A stretch of DNA of 64,000 bases from Mucilaginibacter sp. (GTDB lineage: Bacteria; Bacteroidota; Bacteroidia; Sphingobacteriales; Sphingobacteriaceae), in assembly GCF_025359345.1 (NCBI RefSeq), contig NZ_JANYGQ010000036.1:62001-126000 (forward strand), read 5' to 3'. Position 1 is the stretch's first letter. Every line of letters begins with the position of its first letter. Shown here piece after piece: positions 35,476 to 43,663 of the stretch. Below the pieces are notes generated by a model. That model was not told the DNA's origin. It did no database searches and was given only the letters and a program-made list of their open reading frames with translations. Position numbers and translations under genes: made by a program.

Positions 35476-36516
35476 ATGCAATTTACCGCACAGCAACTAG
35501 CTTTAATGCTTAATGGAACAGTTGAAGGTGATTCCTCAGTGCAGGTAAATCAACTGGGGAAAATAGAAGAGGCCCAGGCAGGCTCACTCTCATTTTTGGC
35601 TAATCCCAAATACGAGCAATACCTTTATACCACCGGAGCCTCAATTGTTATTGTAAATAACGACCAGGCGCTTGCCGAGCCGGTTAATACTACACTTATC
35701 CGTGTGGAGAACGCTTACATGGCTATATCCATGCTGCTTGATGTATATAACAAGCTGAAGCTCGATAAATCAGGCATTGAACAACCCAGCTTTATCCACC
35801 CATCGGCAAAGCTCGGCGAGAATGTTTATGTAGGGGCATTTGCCTATATAGGGCCAAACGTAACTATAGGTAACAATTGCAAAATATACCCGCAAACTTA
35901 TATTGCAGATGATGTGGTACTGGCAGATAATGTTACCTTGTTTGCAGGTGTAAAAGTTTATTTTGATTGCAAAATAGGGAACAATGTCATCATCCATTCC
36001 GGTACCATTATCGGCGCCGATGGTTTTGGCTTTGCGCCGGTTGGCGACGGCACCTACAGCAAAATACCGCAGATAGGGAATGTAGTTATCGAAGATGATG
36101 TTGAAATAGGCTCAAACACCACTATCGACAGGGCAACAATGGGCTCCACCATTATCCGCAAAGGGGTAAAGCTCGATAACCTGATACAGGTGGCCCACAA
36201 TGTGGAAATCATGAGCAACACGGTAGTGGCGGCACAAACCGGTATTTCAGGCAGTACCAAGGTTGGCGAAAATTGCATTATCGGCGGGCAGGTTGGCATT
36301 GTTGGTCATATCAGCATTGCAAAAGGCACGCAGGTACAGGCGCAATCGGGGATAAGCCGCACGCTGGCCGAAGAAAATAAAAAATGGATGGGCTCACCGG
36401 CGCAGCCATACGCCAATCACATGCGATCGCAAATTGTAATAAATCGCCTGCCTGAGTTGGAAAAGAAAGTTAACGAGCTTGAAAAAATAATAGCAGAACT
36501 TAGGAAAAGTCACTAG
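35476..36516 (+). CDS. lpxD: UDP-3-O-acylglucosamine N-acyltransferase LpxD
   Basis: 346 aa. N-terminal uridine-binding domain (1-105, SLSFLANPKYEQYL), then left-handed beta-helix hexapeptide repeats, with the catalytic-type VAHNVEIMSN His and a C-terminal helix (LPELEKKVNELEKII). Third step of lipid A synthesis: adds the N-linked hydroxyacyl chain from acyl-ACP. Same-strand order lpxD, lpxC/fabZ, lpxA. The TAG stop begins the C-type repeat. Confidence 0.97.
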   Translation: MQFTAQQLALMLNGTVEGDSSVQVNQLGKIEEAQAGSLSFLANPKYEQYLYTTGASIVIVNNDQALAEPVNTTLIRVENAYMAISMLLDVYNKLKLDKSGIEQPSFIHPSAKLGENVYVGAFAYIGPNVTIGNNCKIYPQTYIADDVVLADNVTLFAGVKVYFDCKIGNNVIIHSGTIIGADGFGFAPVGDGTYSKIPQIGNVVIEDDVEIGSNTTIDRATMGSTIIRKGVKLDNLIQVAHNVEIMSNTVVAAQTGISGSTKVGENCIIGGQVGIVGHISIAKGTQVQAQSGISRTLAEENKKWMGSPAQPYANHMRSQIVINRLPELEKKVNELEKIIAELRKSH

Positions 36517-36595
36517 GTCATTGAATCATTGTTCATAGGCTGTTTAATAGTAATATGCCAGGGCTAATGACCGAATGACTTAATGACCGAATGAC
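36516..36595. repeat. Intergenic inverted element with AATGACC units (element C)
   Basis: Right arm holds two exact 15-nt copies of TAATGACCGAATGAC (36565-36579, 36581-36595). The left arm GGTCATTGAATCATTG (36516-36531) is the complement of 36573-36588 at 13 of 16 positions. The left arm starts on the last base of the lpxD stop codon. Arm-core-arm plan as in element D. Confidence 0.6.
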
Positions 36596-36604
36596 AAATA
36601 TAAG

Positions 36605-38017
36605 ATGAACGTAAAACAAAAAACTATTAAAGCACCGGTTTCGGTTTCGGGTACCGGTTTACATACCGGGCAAAGTGTTACGCTTACTTTTAACCCTGCC
36701 CCCGAAAATCACGGCTATAAGTTCAGGCGGGTTGATTTGGAAGGGTCGCCGATAATTGATGCCGATTGCGACAACGTTACTGATACTTCGCGCGGTACTA
36801 CTATTACGCAAAATGGTGCCAGCGTTAGCACTATCGAGCACGTACTTGCCGCATTGGTTGGGCTTGAGGTAGATAACGTGCTGATAGATATGGATGCCCA
36901 GGAAACCCCGATAATGGATGGCAGCTCGATTCAGTTTGTTGATGCCATCAAAGATATGGGGCTTGTTGAACAGGAAGCCGACCGTGAATATTACCACATT
37001 CCCTATAACATACATTACTCAGAACCCGATCGTAAGGTTGAAATGGTGGCCATGCCTTTGGATGATGATTACCGCTTTACCTGCATGGTCGACTATAACT
37101 CGCAGGTACTGGGTAGCCAGCATGCCAGTATATCAACCATTGCTGAATTTAACAAAGAAATTGCATCATGCCGCACTTTCTGCTTTTTACATGAGCTGGA
37201 AATGCTGTTACAGCACAACCTGATAAAAGGAGGTGACCTAAACAATGCCATTGTAGTGGTTGACAAGGAAGTTGATGAAGAGGAATTGGCACACCTGGCA
37301 AGGGTATTTAATCGTAAAGACATAAAGGTTGCCCCGCAGGGTATATTGAATAATATTGAGCTTCGTCACCAAAACGAGCCGGCAAGGCACAAGTTGCTGG
37401 ATATGATTGGCGATTTGGCGCTGGTTGGGGTTCCGCTGCGCGGGCATATTATGGCGGCAAGGCCGGGACATGCCGCAAACGTGGCGTTTGCTAAAAAGAT
37501 AAAGTCGTTAATTAAAAAGGAACGCAGCCGCAAGCATATAAAAATTTACGACCCGAACGCTAAACCGGTGTATGATACCGTTGATATCATGAAAATATTG
37601 CCGCACAGGCAGCCGATGTTAATGATAGACAAGATACTTGATTTAACAAAGAGCCACGTGGTGGGGTTGAAAAATGTAACCATGAACGAGGATATATTCC
37701 GCGGGCATTTTCCGGGTACGCCGCTGTTCCCCGGGGTGTTACAGATTGAGGCGATGGCACAAACGGGTGGTATATTGGTGCTGAATACTGTGCCCGACCC
37801 GGAAAATTATATTACCTTGTTCCTGAAAATAGAAAATGCACGGTTTAAATCGCCGGTAGTACCCGGTGATACAATTATATTTCATTGCAATTTAATAGCA
37901 CCGATAAGGCGCGGAATTGCACAAATGAAGGGAATAGGCATGGTTGGCGAGCGTGTGGTTGTTGAGGCCGAATTAATGGCGCAAATAGTTAAAAAAACAA
38001 AAACTGAAGAAGCATGA
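36605..38017 (+). CDS. lpxC/fabZ: Bifunctional LpxC deacetylase / FabZ dehydratase
   Basis: 470 aa fusion. Residues 1-310 are LpxC: STIEHVLAAL (zinc His), HKLLDMIGDLALVG (His and Asp ligands) and GHIMAARPGH. Residues about 325-465 are FabZ: HRQPMLMIDKI, GHFPGTPLFPGVLQIEAMAQTGG with the His/Glu pair. The first half commits to lipid A; the second supplies acyl-ACP and competes for the same hydroxyacyl pool, so fusion fixes their ratio. Such fusions are typical of Bacteroidota. Stop overlaps the lpxA ATG by 4 nt. Confidence 0.98.
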   Translation: MNVKQKTIKAPVSVSGTGLHTGQSVTLTFNPAPENHGYKFRRVDLEGSPIIDADCDNVTDTSRGTTITQNGASVSTIEHVLAALVGLEVDNVLIDMDAQETPIMDGSSIQFVDAIKDMGLVEQEADREYYHIPYNIHYSEPDRKVEMVAMPLDDDYRFTCMVDYNSQVLGSQHASISTIAEFNKEIASCRTFCFLHELEMLLQHNLIKGGDLNNAIVVVDKEVDEEELAHLARVFNRKDIKVAPQGILNNIELRHQNEPARHKLLDMIGDLALVGVPLRGHIMAARPGHAANVAFAKKIKSLIKKERSRKHIKIYDPNAKPVYDTVDIMKILPHRQPMLMIDKILDLTKSHVVGLKNVTMNEDIFRGHFPGTPLFPGVLQIEAMAQTGGILVLNTVPDPENYITLFLKIENARFKSPVVPGDTIIFHCNLIAPIRRGIAQMKGIGMVGERVVVEAELMAQIVKKTKTEEA

Positions 38018-38799
38018 TTCAGCCTTTAGCATACATACATCCACAGGCTAAAATAGCCGATAATGTGGTAATTGAGCCATTTGTTACCATACACAAGGAT
38101 GTTGAAATTGGCGAAGGCACATGGGTGGGTTCAAACAGTACCATTATGGATGGTGCCCGGATAGGAAAAAACTGCCGGATTTTTCCGGGTGCTGTTATCT
38201 CCGCACCGCCGCAGGATTTAAAATATAAAGGTGAACAAAGTACCGTTTCGGTAGGCGATAATACGGTTATCCGCGAATGCGTAACCCTTAACCGCGGAAC
38301 AGCGCTCGATAAAAACACTACTACCATCGGCAGTAACTGCCTGTTAATGGCTTACGTGCACGTAGCGCACGACTGTGTGATTGGCGATAATGTTATTATT
38401 GCAAACTCGGTACAACTGGCTGGTCATATAAACGTATACGATTATGCATTCATAGGCGGTACATCTGCCGTACACCAATTTGTTGAGATTGGTGCACACA
38501 GCATGATATCCGGCGGTTCGCTGGTACGTAAAGACGTCCCGCCCTACACCAAGGCTGGTCGCGAACCATTATCTTATATCGGTATAAATTCAGTAGGCCT
38601 GCGCCGCCGCGGTTTTTCGGCGGCAACCATCAACGAGATACAGGAAATTTATCGTATCATTTTCCTTAAAAAGTATAACATGACCAAAGCCCTTGATATC
38701 ATCGAGGCCGAATTTAACCCAACTATTGAGCGCGACGAGATCATTAACTTTGTGCAAAACTCACAACGGGGCATAATGAAGGGGTTTGGGAATTCTTAA
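38014..38799 (+). CDS. lpxA: UDP-GlcNAc acyltransferase LpxA
   Basis: 261 aa beta-helix acyltransferase, first step of lipid A synthesis. Hexapeptide repeats from residue 5; catalytic-type His in YVHVAHDCVIGDN (about 120); C-terminal helical domain from about 190 (GLRRRGFSAATINEI). Overlaps the LpxC/FabZ stop in ATGA, so translation is coupled. Followed by element B. Confidence 0.97.
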   Translation: MIQPLAYIHPQAKIADNVVIEPFVTIHKDVEIGEGTWVGSNSTIMDGARIGKNCRIFPGAVISAPPQDLKYKGEQSTVSVGDNTVIRECVTLNRGTALDKNTTTIGSNCLLMAYVHVAHDCVIGDNVIIANSVQLAGHINVYDYAFIGGTSAVHQFVEIGAHSMISGGSLVRKDVPPYTKAGREPLSYIGINSVGLRRRGFSAATINEIQEIYRIIFLKKYNMTKALDIIEAEFNPTIERDEIINFVQNSQRGIMKGFGNS

Positions 38800-38802
38800 G
38801 AA

Positions 38803-38916
38803 GTTCATAGTTGACGGTTCATAGTTCATGGTGGCTTCGCTCATCTTTAACTTACCGCCAATAAGCTATCAGCCAAATCGCTTCCGGCTATGAACCATGA
38901 AATATGAACTATGAAC
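38803..38916. repeat. Intergenic inverted element with GTTCATAG units (element B)
   Basis: Left arm 38803-38831 and right arm 38888-38916 are imperfect inverted complements made of GTTCATAG/CTATGAAC units, with a core of about 56 nt that ends TCGCTT-CCGGC, as the core of element A ends TCGCTTTTCCGGCC. The start codon of the ABC ATPase (38911) lies inside the right arm. The lpxA stop is 3 nt before the left arm. Confidence 0.85.
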
Positions 38917-39552
38917 TCAATCTCCATCTCCCTCCAAAACATTGGCCGCCGCTTTAACCGCGACTGGATTTTCCGGGGGGTTGACTATACGTTTACCGGC
39001 ACTAATTCGTATGCTATTCTGGGGCCCAACGGCTCGGGTAAGTCGACTTTGCTGCAGGTTTTAAATGGCAGTTTGGCGCCGTCTGTTGGGAAGCTTAAAT
39101 ACACTTATAACGATGCTGAAGTTGAGGCAGGTGAGGTTTACCAACACCTAAGCCTCGCTGCGCCATATCTTGAACTGATCGAGGAATTTACCCTTAACGA
39201 GGTAATCGATTTCCACTTTAAATTTAAAGGCTATAAAGCAGGGATTGACAAAAATGGGGTGATTGAGTTGCTGGGTATGCAAAGCAGCAGAAACAAAATG
39301 ATACGCTATTTTTCTTCAGGCATGAAGCAGCGGCTTAAACTGGCGCTCGCATTTTGTTCGAATACCCCCATGCTGATGCTTGATGAGCCAACTTCTAACC
39401 TGGATAGCCAAGGGGTCGATTGGTATTTAAGTCTTGTTCAAAAATTTGCAGCTGATAGGTTAACCATCGTCTGCTCAAACCAGCAGCATGAGTATGGATT
39501 TTGTAAAGAACAGTTGAACATATCGGATTACAAGAAAGAGGCTAAAGGCTAA
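38911..39552 (+). CDS. ABC transporter ATP-binding protein
   Basis: 213 aa. Walker A GPNGSGKST (about 38-46), signature-like SSGMKQR, Walker B LMLDEPT. No permease is adjacent, so the transported substrate is unknown. The ATG lies within the right arm of element B, with an in-frame TGA just upstream, so no longer start is possible. The length is short but typical of single ATPase subunits. No Shine-Dalgarno-like sequence is visible. Confidence 0.92.
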   Translation: MNSISISLQNIGRRFNRDWIFRGVDYTFTGTNSYAILGPNGSGKSTLLQVLNGSLAPSVGKLKYTYNDAEVEAGEVYQHLSLAAPYLELIEEFTLNEVIDFHFKFKGYKAGIDKNGVIELLGMQSSRNKMIRYFSSGMKQRLKLALAFCSNTPMLMLDEPTSNLDSQGVDWYLSLVQKFAADRLTIVCSNQQHEYGFCKEQLNISDYKKEAKG

Positions 39553-39575
39553 AGGTTCAAGACGTCAAACCAAAC

Positions 39576-39617
39576 AAAAAAGACTTGCAAAACTTTTAAA
39601 TTTTGCAAGTCTTTTTT
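39576..39617. terminator. Bidirectional terminator
   Basis: Seventeen-base perfect arms, A6-GACTTGCAAAA (39576-39592) and TTTTGCAAGTC-T6 (39601-39617), loop of 8 nt. Serves the converging ABC ATPase and desaturase genes. Confidence 0.95.
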
Positions 39618-39646
39618 ATATCCGGTAAACCTATTACCTCAAAAAG

Positions 39647-40429
39647 CTATAGATATGCTTCTCTCAATCTTATCAGCCGTATCCAGTGCATAAATTTCAT
39701 TACCGGGTAAACCGGGTCGAACTCAAACCACCTGGCGGCAAAGTTGGCGTTGTTGGGGCGCTTGTGGTGGTTGTTCTGGAACAATTCGCCAAGCATAAAG
39801 AAATCAAACGGGGTTGAATTTTTTGATTTGTCGCCATTGTCAAAGTTAGCGTAACCATATTTGTGGCCACACCAGTTAACAATAGCGCCATGAATAGGCC
39901 CCATCATAAAATGGATTGGCAATAGTAAAAACATCCACCAATGAGTAGCGAAAAAAACATAAAATGTCACATATAACAAGCCGAATACAATGCGGGATAA
40001 AATAGTTGAACCCCAGTAATCCAGCAATCTCCACTCAGGATAGTTACCTTTAAATTGTGCTTCCGGTTCTTTTAACCGTTTTTCGTAAAGCTTATAACTC
40101 TGTGCGGTGCGCCACATCATCTGGAAAACGTCGCGGAAAAAATATGGCGAATGCGGATCTTTTTCAGTGTCGCTGAATGCATGATGTTCGCGGTGCATAA
40201 TAGCATAGGCACGCGGGTTTAAAAACGACGATCCCTGGCAAATGAAGGTTAACAGGTGAAAAATCCGTTCGTTAATTTTATGAGTGCTAAACATTTTATG
40301 AGATGCATAACGGTGCAGGAAAAATGTTTGAAAAAATAATGAGAGGAACCAATGGGCCAGGAAAAATATTAGAATAACCACAAGTATATAATATAATTGG
40401 TAATAAATTGTTTTTGTAACCAGCTGCAA
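39647..40429 (-). CDS. Acyl-CoA desaturase (fatty acid desaturase)
   Basis: 260 aa integral membrane di-iron enzyme. Histidine boxes HRYASH, HREHH, and NNHHKRP, plus WCGHKYG, in the spacing of delta-9-type desaturases. Inserts a double bond into acyl chains, controlling membrane fluidity. No in-frame ATG precedes the first His box, so I take the TTG at 40429; the in-frame stop lies 12 codons upstream. Stands alone, followed by a terminator. Confidence 0.9.
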   Translation of the reverse strand: MQLVTKTIYYQLYYILVVILIFFLAHWFLSLFFQTFFLHRYASHKMFSTHKINERIFHLLTFICQGSSFLNPRAYAIMHREHHAFSDTEKDPHSPYFFRDVFQMMWRTAQSYKLYEKRLKEPEAQFKGNYPEWRLLDYWGSTILSRIVFGLLYVTFYVFFATHWWMFLLLPIHFMMGPIHGAIVNWCGHKYGYANFDNGDKSKNSTPFDFFMLGELFQNNHHKRPNNANFAARWFEFDPVYPVMKFMHWIRLIRLREAYL

Positions 40430-40590
40430 AGATACGATTAATATAATTTGACATACATTATATTAGCGTGACCTTCGTCATTAATTACGTAGAAATTGCC
40501 CGGATGGATTTCGGCCAGGCGCGGAGGTCGCTGATCTGCAGTTTTTTGAAAGCGTAAAGTTGAGTAAACAGAATCGTTTTTCTACAGGTC

Positions 40591-40911
40591 TTATGCCTGC
40601 CCCTGGTGGTATTTATAATGCAATTGTTTCAGGGTCTCCTCAGATGCCTCATCGGTTGAAATGCCATAGCCTGATACAAATATTCCCTTTACACCTGCGG
40701 GAGATGCCAGCGCATAAACCGTTGCTTCGTCGCCAGGATCCGACGCGCCTTCGTAGCGGTATAAATCAACTATTTCAAATTCATCGGCAGGGTATTGCTG
40801 TTCGCCTGCTACAAAATGGGTTTCCTTTAAATTTAAATCGAGTGAGAAGCCTTGTTTTTTAAGCTCGTCGATAGCTTCGGTAACGGTGGCGTAATGGAAT
40901 TTTTGTTTCAT
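40591..40911 (-). CDS. Small conserved protein, often labelled PRPP synthetase-like
   Basis: 106 aa. An ATG start, with TVTEAIDELKKQGFSLDLNL, EIVDLYRYEGASDPGDEATVY and GVKGIFVSGYGI motifs. I recognise this Bacteroidota small family; databases sometimes name it phosphoribosylpyrophosphate synthetase, but it lacks any PRPP motif and I would not use that name. Function unknown. It lies 60 nt downstream of the true Prs-like gene on the same strand, which may explain the label. Confidence 0.8.
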   Translation of the reverse strand: MKQKFHYATVTEAIDELKKQGFSLDLNLKETHFVAGEQQYPADEFEIVDLYRYEGASDPGDEATVYALASPAGVKGIFVSGYGISTDEASEETLKQLHYKYHQGQA

Positions 40912-40971
40912 AGCGGTAAGTTTTGATGCGATGTAAAATTAAGCATAAATTTTTACCGCTGCTTATTATTG

Positions 40972-41883
40972 TCAACCAAGTGTTTCGCATATCAGCGTAT
41001 CTAAACTTCTCACGTCAACAAAATCATCCCCGTTCAGGGCTCCGGCATTTACATGTGAATCCGTACAAATAAGTTTTTTAATGACACCGCAGTTTTTTAA
41101 TTTTTGCAACCCATCGTTTACAAATAAGCCGTGGGTTGTTATTACAAAAATATCGGATGCTCCGGCGTCTTTGTAAGTTTTAGCCGCATTGATTATGCTG
41201 CCGCCCGAGCGTATCATGTCATCATAAATTATTACTGTTTTACCGGCTACATCTGCATTTATCGCGCTTACTTCAGTCTGGTCGCCTTTTAAGCGGCGTT
41301 TTAAGATAAACGCCGCATTTACACCCAGTTCATTGGCTAATGATTCAACCCATTTGGCCCTGCCGGCATCGGTACTGGCCATCACAAAATTATCGCCACC
41401 ATATTCAATAGCGGCTTGTATAACAATGCTTTTGCAATAAATATGAACGGGATAAAGTCCGTTTTCAAAGTAGTAAGGAATACCTTCTGAATGAATATCG
41501 AAAAGGTAAACGCGGTTGCCCCTGTTGCTGCGCGGTATGGCCGACAACAGCATAGCCCGGGCCTTCGCTGTAACAATTTCGCCCGGTAAAACGGCCCTTT
41601 CCATTGTGGAGTAGCCGAAATATGGAATAACGAGTGACAATGAACCCGCGCCGTAGCTAACCAATGATGATGCCAGGTCGAACAGCTCAAGCGTCGACTC
41701 ATCGTTCACAGTTCCTCCGATAATCACCACATCCCGGTTGTCAACATTGGTAAGGATACGCTGGTAGCGTTCGCCATCAGTAAAATTATCCGTCTCGAGT
41801 AGGCCTTGCTCAAACTGCCCGCAGGCCATAACTTTTTCCGCAAGGTATTTATATTGCTTTATGTTGAAGAGTATCTTTTTCAT
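40972..41883 (-). CDS. prs: Ribose-phosphate pyrophosphokinase-like (Prs)
   Basis: 303 aa. PRPP-binding loop VIIYDDMIRSGGSI (about 220) and the ATP/ribose region near RAVLPGEIVTAKARA. Makes PRPP from ribose 5-phosphate and ATP. It starts 8 nt after the phosphoribosyltransferase gene, so it supplies the substrate for that enzyme on the same transcript. Sequence is shorter than or diverged from housekeeping Prs (about 310 aa), consistent with a dedicated paralogue. Confidence 0.92.
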   Translation of the reverse strand: MKKILFNIKQYKYLAEKVMACGQFEQGLLETDNFTDGERYQRILTNVDNRDVVIIGGTVNDESTLELFDLASSLVSYGAGSLSLVIPYFGYSTMERAVLPGEIVTAKARAMLLSAIPRSNRGNRVYLFDIHSEGIPYYFENGLYPVHIYCKSIVIQAAIEYGGDNFVMASTDAGRAKWVESLANELGVNAAFILKRRLKGDQTEVSAINADVAGKTVIIYDDMIRSGGSIINAAKTYKDAGASDIFVITTHGLFVNDGLQKLKNCGVIKKLICTDSHVNAGALNGDDFVDVRSLDTLICETLG

Positions 41884-41891
41884 ACAGAATG

Positions 41892-43307
41892 TTACCTGTT
41901 TAAATTGGCCTTCACCTCTTCAAACGTTAATTGTTTTACTATTTCGCCATTTTCAAAAACTGTATGCAGTTCATCCGCAAAGCTTTCATTGCCGGCTTCT
42001 GTAACTGTCCTAAAATCACCGTTAATTTTAACCAGCTTTAACCGGCCGCTTTTGCTCTTTTTAAAACTGGCGGTAATATCGCCATTTGCGTTCATTTCGG
42101 TTGGGATTTTTGATACATTTACCTCTATGCCGTTTATTACGGCGCTGCTGCATTTTAACGCGAAACGCTGCGTATCCCTGTCGACTTTTTGTAATAGCGC
42201 CCCGCCCATCCCCAGTACCAGGTTTTCGGCGCTGATGCTGGCTTGTTTAAGTGCGGCGTAAATTATTTTTATGGATTCATAATTTACACCATCGCCTTGT
42301 ATTACCCTTAATTGGGGCGGCAAGACTTTATAACCTTTTGAGTTTACTGTATAACCGAATTTATTAAAAAGTATTTCGAATATTTCCAGGAGCGTCATCA
42401 CCGGGTCGCCGCTATCCGGGCGGATAACAAGTGTGCCGTCCCTTTTTAGTATCTCTTCTTTAAGGTCTTCACCCCAATACTCTTCACACGCCCTGAAGAT
42501 ATTGTAACTGTCGCTCACGCAGGCTATAATGCCGGTTGGGAAAGTCTTTAATACATGTTTAAATACTTCCAACTCACCCTCCTTACCCAATAGGGTGCAA
42601 ATGCTATGTTCAGTGGCGGGTATACTCAGGCCGTATACTTTTTGCGCATCATAATAATTGATTGCCATTGTCGATCCTGCCAAATTATCGCTGCCGTTAA
42701 AATTTAACAAGTGTGCTGCACCGCCAAGCTTGGCGCTTTCAACACTGCTAACCCCTCGAAAACCGAAATCGTTAAGCACAAAATCGATCCCGGCTTCGGC
42801 GCCATCGGTGGCGGTTTCTGTATAATAGCCGGTAACTATTTTTTTTACCTGGTTGCTTAATGTTGATACGGTGCACGGGTACCAAACCTGCATCAGCAGG
42901 GTTTCTAAGAAATTAGTAAGCCAATAGCATTCCGGATCGGTGTTTTCTATGGTCATTAACACGTTGCCAACGGGCACCCGGGTGCCTTCAGCTACTGCCT
43001 TAATTTTAACCGGCAGCCTGCCCTTGTACTTATCCAAAATGTATTGGAATTTACTTTTATCAAAAACATCGCTGCGACCAAAAACCTGTAATAAGAAACC
43101 TTCAGCCTCATCGAGGTCGGCTTGGGTAAAAGCTTCACCGGCCAGGTATTCTTTCAAAAAATATTGCAGGCCAAAAAATACGGTTTCGTCAAACATACCG
43201 CCCCGGCTTTCAAGGTAGCTGTATATTCCCGTGGTGCCGGGGTAGTATAGTTTATGATGTGCATATTTATAAGCATCGGCCAGCAGGACCAAATTTTCGC
43301 GTTTCAT
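41892..43307 (-). CDS. nadV: Nicotinamide phosphoribosyltransferase (NadV/NAMPT)
   Basis: About 471 aa from the ATG at 43307; the longer frame reads into a non-homologous leader. Converts nicotinamide and PRPP to NMN in NAD salvage. Conserved blocks: DAYKYAHHKLYYPGT, FLETLLMQVWYP, DFGFRGVSSVESAKLGG, SDSYNIFRACEEYWG, VIRPDSGDP (PRPP site) and QGDGVNYESI. Co-transcribed with the Prs-like gene downstream. Immediately upstream lies a truncated Nudix regulator (43312-43443). Confidence 0.95.
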   Translation of the reverse strand: MKRENLVLLADAYKYAHHKLYYPGTTGIYSYLESRGGMFDETVFFGLQYFLKEYLAGEAFTQADLDEAEGFLLQVFGRSDVFDKSKFQYILDKYKGRLPVKIKAVAEGTRVPVGNVLMTIENTDPECYWLTNFLETLLMQVWYPCTVSTLSNQVKKIVTGYYTETATDGAEAGIDFVLNDFGFRGVSSVESAKLGGAAHLLNFNGSDNLAGSTMAINYYDAQKVYGLSIPATEHSICTLLGKEGELEVFKHVLKTFPTGIIACVSDSYNIFRACEEYWGEDLKEEILKRDGTLVIRPDSGDPVMTLLEIFEILFNKFGYTVNSKGYKVLPPQLRVIQGDGVNYESIKIIYAALKQASISAENLVLGMGGALLQKVDRDTQRFALKCSSAVINGIEVNVSKIPTEMNANGDITASFKKSKSGRLKLVKINGDFRTVTEAGNESFADELHTVFENGEIVKQLTFEEVKANLNR

Positions 43308-43311
43308 AATT

Positions 43312-43443
43312 TTATTCAAGTGCCCAACTATTTTTAAAGGGATCGATATTTCGTTTAAAAAGTAACACCGACAGTCCTTCCTTCGAAGTGTATCCAAATA
43401 CAACAGCATCGACGGCTACTTTGATATTTTGAGAAACAGGCAT
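43312..43443 (-). pseudogene. nrtR: Remnant of NrtR-type Nudix regulator, N-terminus only
   Basis: 43 codons: begins MPVSQNIKVAVDAVVFGYTS and ends KRNIDPFKNSWALE followed by stop. The order DAVVFGY ... GLSVLLFKRNIDPFKNSWAL is the start of the NrtR/Nudix-like regulator family, whose next residues should be PGGF and then the Nudix box and winged helix. Here the frame ends 4 nt before the NAMPT ATG, so everything after the WAL motif is deleted. Intact NrtR genes are often next to NAD salvage genes, which they repress. Too short for the usual ORF filters. It could be translated as a leader peptide, but pseudogene is more likely. Confidence 0.75.
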
Positions 43444-43477
43444 ATGCACAAAGGTATTAAATGGCAGTGATTTCACA

Positions 43478-43518
43478 CTTATTGGAAATGCACAATAAGC
43501 GCCATCATATCCAATAAG
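43478..43518. promoter_or_regulatory. CTTATTG/CAATAAG array before the NAD salvage operon
   Basis: CTTATTG at 43478-43484, CAATAAG at 43493-43499 (together a 7+7 palindrome with an 8-nt spacer) and another CAATAAG at 43512-43518. It lies just upstream of the Nudix remnant and the NAMPT-Prs operon on the minus strand, and of the DUF805 frame on the plus strand. Candidate operator, possibly that of the lost NrtR. Confidence 0.35.
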
Positions 43519-43554
43519 ATACTATATTAGCATCTCCGAATCAAAACACCCTTA

Positions 43555-43663
43555 ATGCCTTTAAAACAAAAACTGCCTGTAAGCTACCTGCTATTCACCA
43601 TTAACGGCAGGCTTTCTAGGAGCGCCTACTGGCTGGCATCGATATTTTACTGGTGCACATTTT
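43555..43663 (+). pseudogene. N-terminal half of DUF805 domain, out of frame with the FAD oxidase
   Basis: The frame from the ATG at 43555 reads MPLKQKLPVSYLLFTINGRL and SRSAYWLASIFYWCTF, the start and first TM of a DUF805 domain. The second half of that domain (FWIVIATSIKRLHDSGRSGYW) continues in the next frame from 43664. Removing one T from the T4 run 43660-43663 joins them. I therefore read 43555-45313 as one frameshifted gene. The frame itself runs on to 43761, but only its first part is meaningful. Confidence 0.7.

Noticed and set aside
28653-38916. CRISPR-like repeats of GTTCATAG
   Set aside because: Only two-armed intergenic elements separated by genes; no spacer array.
40591-40911. 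PRPP synthetase identity of the 106-aa protein
   Set aside because: No PRPP or ATP binding motif; the name is probably a carried-over label.
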